This document shows positions 60,318 through 64,000 of a DNA stretch of 64,000 bases, piece after piece. A model generated the notes under the pieces. The model was given only the letters and a program-made list of their open reading frames with translations, was not told the origin of the DNA and ran no database searches. The DNA is from Neobacillus niacini (lineage in GTDB: Bacteria; Bacillota; Bacilli; Bacillales; Cytobacillaceae). The position numbers and the translations under genes are program-made. Every line of letters starts with the position of its first letter. Position 1 is the first letter of the stretch. Location of the stretch: assembly GCF_023715415.1 (NCBI RefSeq), contig NZ_JAMBOB010000003.1, positions 1 to 64,000 on the forward strand. The letters are read 5' to 3'.

Positions 60318-60345
60318 AAGCTGCCAATTTGGCGGCTTTTTCTGT
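60318..60345 (+). terminator. Rho-independent terminator
   Basis: AGCTGCCA and TGGCGGCT with an ATT loop region (about 60319-60337), followed by TTTTTC. Confidence 0.75.
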
Positions 60346-60446
60346 AGAAATAGAAAAACGAATCAACCAGACTCCGAATCAAATTGCGTGTAAAATACAA
60401 GCTTAACTCTTATACTATTTGAGAATAATGAAATGGAGGGACAGGT

Positions 60447-61145
60447 ATGCATATTGAAATGTGGACTGACTTTGCTTGACCATTTTGCTATATTGGCAAA
60501 AGGCGTCTGGAGGACGCCATTAAACAAATCGACCATTCCATTGAAGTGACATATCGATGCTACGAATTGGATCCGACAATGGGTCGTGATAGTAAAGAAA
60601 ACATGCATGAAGCATTAGCCAGGAAATACGGCATGAGTATCGCTCAAGCCAAAGCAAACACGGAAAGAGTTGTACAAATGGCAAAGGAAGTTGGATTGGA
60701 TTATCAAATGAATACTTTAATCTTAACCAACACCTTCGATGCGCATCGTTTAACCATGTATGCTAAACATAAGGGGCTAATGAAAGAGATGACGGAAAGG
60801 ATACTACAAGCGTATTTTACCGAATCCAAACATATTGGAGACCATGAAACCTTAACGGAGCTTGCGGTTGAGGTGGGATTGAACAGGGAAAGTGTGGCCA
60901 AAATGCTCGCAAGTGATGAAATGACGGACGTTGTTCGTGCTGATGAGCAAACAGCCAAACAATATGGGGTTACAGGTGTTCCATTCTTCCTTATTAATAA
61001 AAAATATGCTCTTACAGGTGCCCAGCCTACTGATACGTTTGTTCAGGCATTGAAAAAAGTGATTGCAGAGAATGAAATCACCGTTTTGAAGAGTGAAGAT
61101 GGTCTAAATTGTGATGATGATGGCTGTGAAATCCCTAATAAGTAA
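60447..61145 (+). CDS. FrnE-like DsbA-family oxidoreductase with in-frame TGA at the first active-site Cys
   Basis: A 232-codon gene of the DsbA/2-hydroxychromene-2-carboxylate isomerase-like FrnE family. The N-terminus reads M-H-I-E-M-W-T-D-F-A, then TGA (60477-60479, codon 11), then P-F-C-Y-I-G-K-R-R-L-E. The family has C-P-F-C here, so TGA replaces the first catalytic Cys. The rest is intact: Q-A-Y-F-T-E-S-K-H-I-G, G-V-T-G-V-P-F-F-L-I-N and the C-D-D-D-G-C tail. GGAGGG seven bases upstream of the ATG is intact. A GTG at 60546 could start a shorter product without the CxxC. It is either a selenoprotein or a nonsense mutant; the sequence alone cannot decide. Confidence 0.75.
60503..60519 (+). 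other. Hairpin GGCGTC-TGGAG-GACGCC downstream of the TGA
   Basis: A perfect 6-bp stem with a 5-base loop starts 23 bases after the TGA codon. A second small stem TTTTGC/GCAAAA lies directly after the TGA (about 60484-60502). Bacterial SECIS hairpins lie in this window, but the sequence is also simply coding, so the structure may be chance. Confidence 0.4.
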
Positions 61146-61166
61146 CAAAGTCAATAAGTGAATTTG

Positions 61167-61207
61167 GAAAGGTGTTGTATTTGATTACAGCACCTTTCTA
61201 TTTTTTG
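61167..61207 (+). terminator. Rho-independent terminator
   Basis: GAAAGGTG (61167-61174) pairs with CACCTTTC (61191-61198), followed by TATTTTTTG. Confidence 0.75.
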
Positions 61208-61252
61208 TGCATTTTCTATACTAATTTTAATTTTCCTTTATTATGATGATTT

Positions 61253-61687
61253 TTAATTAATAATTACAAAATCACCTGCTCTGATTTGTTTCTTTTCAAA
61301 CCATCCAAGATTTACTTCGAGAGCATAATGATAAGAAATCTCCGGATCATAGGTTGGACATATATCCTCTTTACATGGCGCCATATCAAGTATTTTTAGA
61401 ATTTTTCCATCAGCATTAAGAAATGCAATAGATAAAGGAATTAACGTGTTTTTCATCCAGAAACCGCCATATGTTTCCGCGGAAAACACAAACAGCATCC
61501 CCTCGTTTTCGGGTAATCTATTTACAAACATTAAACCTTTGTCTCTTATTTTTGGAGTATCTGCAACTTGAACGATTAATTTGATTATCCTTTTTCCACT
61601 GATCACTTTAATCATTTTTGTTTTAATATTTGTTTGTTTTTTGGGACGAAAAAGTAACCTAATTAATTTTATTCTATTTTTCAACAT
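61253..61687 (-). CDS. DUF192 domain protein
   Basis: A 144-residue protein. After a basic N-terminal stretch (about 1-25), the DUF192 domain shows D-T-P-K-I-R-D-K-G-L-M-F-V-N-R-L-P-E-N-E-G-M-L-F-V-F, F-W-M-K-N-T-L-I-P-L-S-I-A-F-L and A-L-E-V-N-L-G-W-F-E. The F-W-M-K-N-T motif is the family hallmark. Function is unknown. Most DUF192 proteins are exported; here the N-terminus is basic with only a short hydrophobic part. AAGGTGA sets the ATG at 61687. Confidence 0.9.
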   Translation of the reverse strand: MLKNRIKLIRLLFRPKKQTNIKTKMIKVISGKRIIKLIVQVADTPKIRDKGLMFVNRLPENEGMLFVFSAETYGGFWMKNTLIPLSIAFLNADGKILKILDMAPCKEDICPTYDPEISYHYALEVNLGWFEKKQIRAGDFVIIN

Positions 61688-61840
61688 TTGCACTCACCTT
61701 GTCATATCACATTCATTACCTATGATATGGTTTTAATGTTAACTTTGATATGGAATACAACGTGTACTTACGTCTTGATTTTCCCCCCGCCTAATTTCAT
61801 GATATCCTAATGAAGTATAAAGATAGCAGGAGGTAGAAGA

Positions 61841-62143
61841 ATGGCGATTGTAGATATTACAGTTATTCCAGTTGGGACAGGCACACCTAGTGTTAGTGAG
61901 TATGTAGCGGAAATCCAAAAAGTACTCCAACAGTATGAAGGAAGAGTGAAGTATCAGTTAACCCCAATGAGTACGCTAATTGAAGGTGATTTAAAATTAT
62001 TGCTTGAAATTGTTCAAGAACTACATGAGGTACCGTTTCAGAAAGGCTTGCAAAGAGTATGTACGAATGTTCGAATTGATGATCGGCGCGACAAAGAAAA
62101 TACAATGGAACGTAAGTTACAATCGGTTCAGGAAAAATTATAG
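61841..62143 (+). CDS. MTH1187/YqgV-type thiamine-binding protein
   Basis: A 100-residue ferredoxin-like-fold protein (Thiamine_BP, formerly DUF77): I-V-D-I-T-V-I-P-V-G-T-G-T-P-S-V-S-E-Y-V-A, then Y-Q-L-T-P-M-S-T-L-I-E-G and the closing R-V-C-T-N-V-R-I-D-D-R-R-D-K. Family members bind thiamine or its HMP part, probably as cytosolic carrier or sensor. AGGAGGTAGAAGA leads into the ATG. It is monocistronic. Confidence 0.9.
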   Translation: MAIVDITVIPVGTGTPSVSEYVAEIQKVLQQYEGRVKYQLTPMSTLIEGDLKLLLEIVQELHEVPFQKGLQRVCTNVRIDDRRDKENTMERKLQSVQEKL

Positions 62144-62259
62144 CCTAACGAAGGGTTTATTAAATTTAACAATATAAAATACATAATAATATTATGTCAA
62201 CTAGATATATTTTTATTTTTTCCCATCAAATAGATGATGAAATGGGGGGAGTGTAAGAA

Positions 62260-62967
62260 ATGGATTTTGAAACGGTAATGCAGGAACTGGAAGCTCTTAG
62301 CAATGAAAGATTGAAAAAGATGTACATAGGCAATGGCGCACAGGAACCGCTTTTTGGTGTAGCTACAGGCAAAATGAAGCCGATTTCAAAAAAAATTAAG
62401 ATAAATCAACCATTGGCTGAGAAGCTTTACGCCACTGGGAACTACGATGCCATGTATTTTGCCGGCATCATTGCGGACCCAATGGCAATGACGGAAGCTG
62501 ATTTTGATCGATGGATTAATGGTGCGTATTTTTATATGCTGTCCGATTATGTAGTCGCCGTCACTTTGGCAGAAGCGGGTATTGCACAAGTTATTGCCGA
62601 TAAATGGATCGCAAGTGGTGAAGAACTTAGAATGTCGGCAGGCTGGAGCTGTTACTGTTGGCTTTTGGGTAATCGTCCAGATAGTGAATTTAGTACAAGC
62701 AAGCTTTCCAGTATGCTTGACCAGGTGGAAAAAACGATTCACGATTCACCTGATCGAACGAAATCTGCTATGAATAATTTTATTTACACAGTGGCAATTT
62801 CCTATCTGCCGCTCCATGAAAAGGCAATTGAAACCGCAAAGGCAGTAGGCCCAGTTGAGATGAATCGGGGTAAGAAAAAAAACAGCATCCTGCAAGTTTC
62901 CGAAAATATTCAAAAGGAACTAGATCGAGGGAAGCTTGGTTTCAAACGCAAATATGTAAGGTGTTAG
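62260..62967 (+). CDS. AlkD-like DNA alkylation repair protein
   Basis: A 235-residue helical-repeat protein of the DNA alkylation repair (HEAT-like, AlkD/AlkC) superfamily. The pattern N-E-R-L-K-K-M-Y-I-G-N-G-A-Q-E-P-L-F-G-V-A-T-G-K-M-K-P-I at the start and W-I-A-S-G-E-E-L-R-M-S-A-G-W-S-C-Y-C-W-L-L-G in the middle matches the shorter members. True AlkD removes positively charged alkylpurines; this branch lacks experimental work. GGGGGGAGTG precedes the ATG. Confidence 0.85.
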   Translation: MDFETVMQELEALSNERLKKMYIGNGAQEPLFGVATGKMKPISKKIKINQPLAEKLYATGNYDAMYFAGIIADPMAMTEADFDRWINGAYFYMLSDYVVAVTLAEAGIAQVIADKWIASGEELRMSAGWSCYCWLLGNRPDSEFSTSKLSSMLDQVEKTIHDSPDRTKSAMNNFIYTVAISYLPLHEKAIETAKAVGPVEMNRGKKKNSILQVSENIQKELDRGKLGFKRKYVRC

Positions 62968-63129
62968 GGGTGTTTGTAGTTTTTTGGCAGTAAGTTAGTG
63001 TTAATAGTGTAATCCTATTGATTTTTTTGATATTGTGAGGTAATATTTAACTTGGTAAAAGTAAACATAATAATTAAATATTCCCATTTGGAAGATGATA
63101 AAGACAATATTTTTATTGAGCTCAAACAT
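62968..63129. other. Gene-free stretch after the AlkD-like gene
   Basis: About 160 AT-rich bases without a plausible ORF, hairpin or promoter pair; the terminator at 63130 follows. Confidence 0.4.
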
Positions 63130-63180
63130 AAGCCAAAATAGATACACCCTGCGAGGGGGTACTCTATTTTGGCTTTTTTT
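63130..63180 (+). terminator. Rho-independent terminator
   Basis: AAGCCAAAATAGA (63130-63142) pairs with TCTATTTTGGCTT (63163-63175), followed by TTTTT. Confidence 0.9.
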
Positions 63181-63302
63181 ATTTTCAAATGTGGAACTGG
63201 GAAATGGGTGCAGGAAAAAATAGCTACAAGGATACATAAAACTGGTAATCCATCATTACAACAGAATCAATTCAAATTAACAAAAAAAGGAGAATTAGTA
63301 AT

Positions 63303-64000
63303 ATGATAAAAATCGGAATAATTGATGATAATGTACAATTCACAGAAATACTTATAGATTTTCTCTCGACATTCAATGACATGGAGGTGATTGGAGTTGC
63401 GCATGATGGAATGAAGGGGATGGAGTTAATAAAGAATCAGAAACCAGACTTAATCATATTAGATTTGATAATGCCCTTTTCCGATGGTCTTTCTTTATTA
63501 AAAAACATATATGAAGAAAACATAACCATAAAGGTGATAATACTTACCTCTTTAGGGACAGAGGATACCATAATACGAGCAAAGGAGTTAGGTGCATCCT
63601 ATTTTTTGATGAAACCTATTGATCTAAGTCATTTACCAAAAATGATCATGTCTATTTGTTCAGAAAGTGTTTCAATGAAGAAAACATTAAAAAAGGAAAA
63701 AGAAAACACAAATGATGATGGAAAATTAGAATTAATAATAACCGAAATTTTACGTTCTATAGGTATTCCAGCCAATCTAAAAGGATATCATTTTATAAGA
63801 GATGCTATTCAAATAATAAATAATGGCTGTGAAACTAGTTTTTCAAAAGTAATATATCCGGCAATTGCATCCAAATACCATACCACTCCAAGCCGTGTAG
63901 AAAGAGCCATAAGACATGCCATTGAAGTTGGGTGGAACCGAGGAAGTCTTGAGCAGTTAGATTTTGTATTTGGAAACACAGTAAGTCCATTAAAAGGGAG
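63303..64000 (+). CDS. Spo0A-like response regulator (incomplete at the window edge)
   Basis: The first 232 residues of a Spo0A-family protein. The receiver domain has D8/D9, phospho-acceptor D54 (L-I-I-L-D-L-I-M-P), T82 and K104. The linker is short and Lys-rich. The C-terminal spo0A domain carries S-I-G-I-P-A-N-L-K-G-Y and Y-H-T-T-P-S-R-V-E-R-A-I-R-H-A-I-E-V-G-W-N-R-G, the DNA-recognition helix of Spo0A. The master spo0A gene normally follows spoIVB and recN. Here neither is present and the receiver is divergent, so this is probably a second, orphan paralogue. AAAAAGGAG precedes the ATG. Confidence 0.88.
   Translation, partial: MIKIGIIDDNVQFTEILIDFLSTFNDMEVIGVAHDGMKGMELIKNQKPDLIILDLIMPFSDGLSLLKNIYEENITIKVIILTSLGTEDTIIRAKELGASYFLMKPIDLSHLPKMIMSICSESVSMKKTLKKEKENTNDDGKLELIITEILRSIGIPANLKGYHFIRDAIQIINNGCETSFSKVIYPAIASKYHTTPSRVERAIRHAIEVGWNRGSLEQLDFVFGNTVSPLKG

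Noticed and set aside
60546-61145. A shorter gene starting at GTG 60546 as the true FrnE-like coding region
   Set aside because: It has no RBS and would lack the whole C-x-x-C active site, while an intact RBS, ATG and matching N-terminus lie at 60447 apart from the single TGA.

Overview
The window is ordinary low-GC Bacillaceae chromosome, most like an environmental Bacillus/Neobacillus-type spore former. The evidence is AT-rich DNA, strong AGGAGG ribosome binding sites, frequent TTG/GTG starts, a Spo0A-family regulator at the right edge, a class IV-type phaR-phaC polyester synthase pair, the thioredoxin-type arsenate reductase ArsC, PaiA, AdhA/AdhR-like genes and a ykkC guanidine-I riboswitch. 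I see no phage, no intact insertion sequence, no CRISPR array, no rRNA and no tRNA.

Layout. 1-9.1 kb is a mosaic of oxidative or xenobiotic-stress genes: two paralogous TetR regulators, two aldo/keto reductases, three SnoaL-like proteins, an MFS pump, a cupin and a truncated hemoglobin. Parts of this module look duplicated, and several copies are decayed (frameshifted or truncated NAD(P)-binding, SDR and TetR genes). 9.1-20.2 kb holds an NhaC antiporter divergent from a marR-terC operon across a 45-bp palindrome, an ECF sigma/anti-sigma pair, rarD, and a CatR-like HxlR regulator facing a broken catE-like gene and two oxidoreductases. 20.2-21.9 kb is phaR-phaC with a FadR-like operator upstream. 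22-27.4 kb is mainly membrane proteins plus a small palindromic repeat array. 27.4-32.1 kb is a two-part arsenic island: arsN1-type acetyltransferase and arsR-arsB-arsC, then a second ArsR, an ArsI-type C-As lyase and two unidentified small genes with seven copies of one 16-bp operator-like palindrome. At 32.5-36.0 kb is a lone 1163-residue STAND NTPase with the order SAM domain, HEPN-like motif, NACHT-like NTPase, TPR repeats, resembling antiphage NLR-like proteins. 36-46 kb carries ribokinase/nucleoside hydrolase, a three-gene ABC exporter, an intracellular-type GH10 xylanase and a YhgE/Pip protein with unusual proline-phased repeats. 46-57.5 kb has small regulator-target pairs (MarR-PaiA, XRE-membrane protein, MerR-AdhA, LysR-EamA), an HD-GYP protein, YceI, and ykkCD under a guanidine riboswitch. 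57.8-64 kb has purT, an OFA-type transporter, a FrnE-like DsbA oxidoreductase whose first active-site Cys codon is TGA, DUF192, a thiamine-binding-like protein, an AlkD-like protein, and the Spo0A paralogue cut by the window end.

The two items most worth following up are the in-frame TGA at the catalytic Cys position of the FrnE-like gene (selenocysteine or a fresh nonsense mutation) and the SAM/HEPN-like/NACHT/TPR protein next to the arsenic island.
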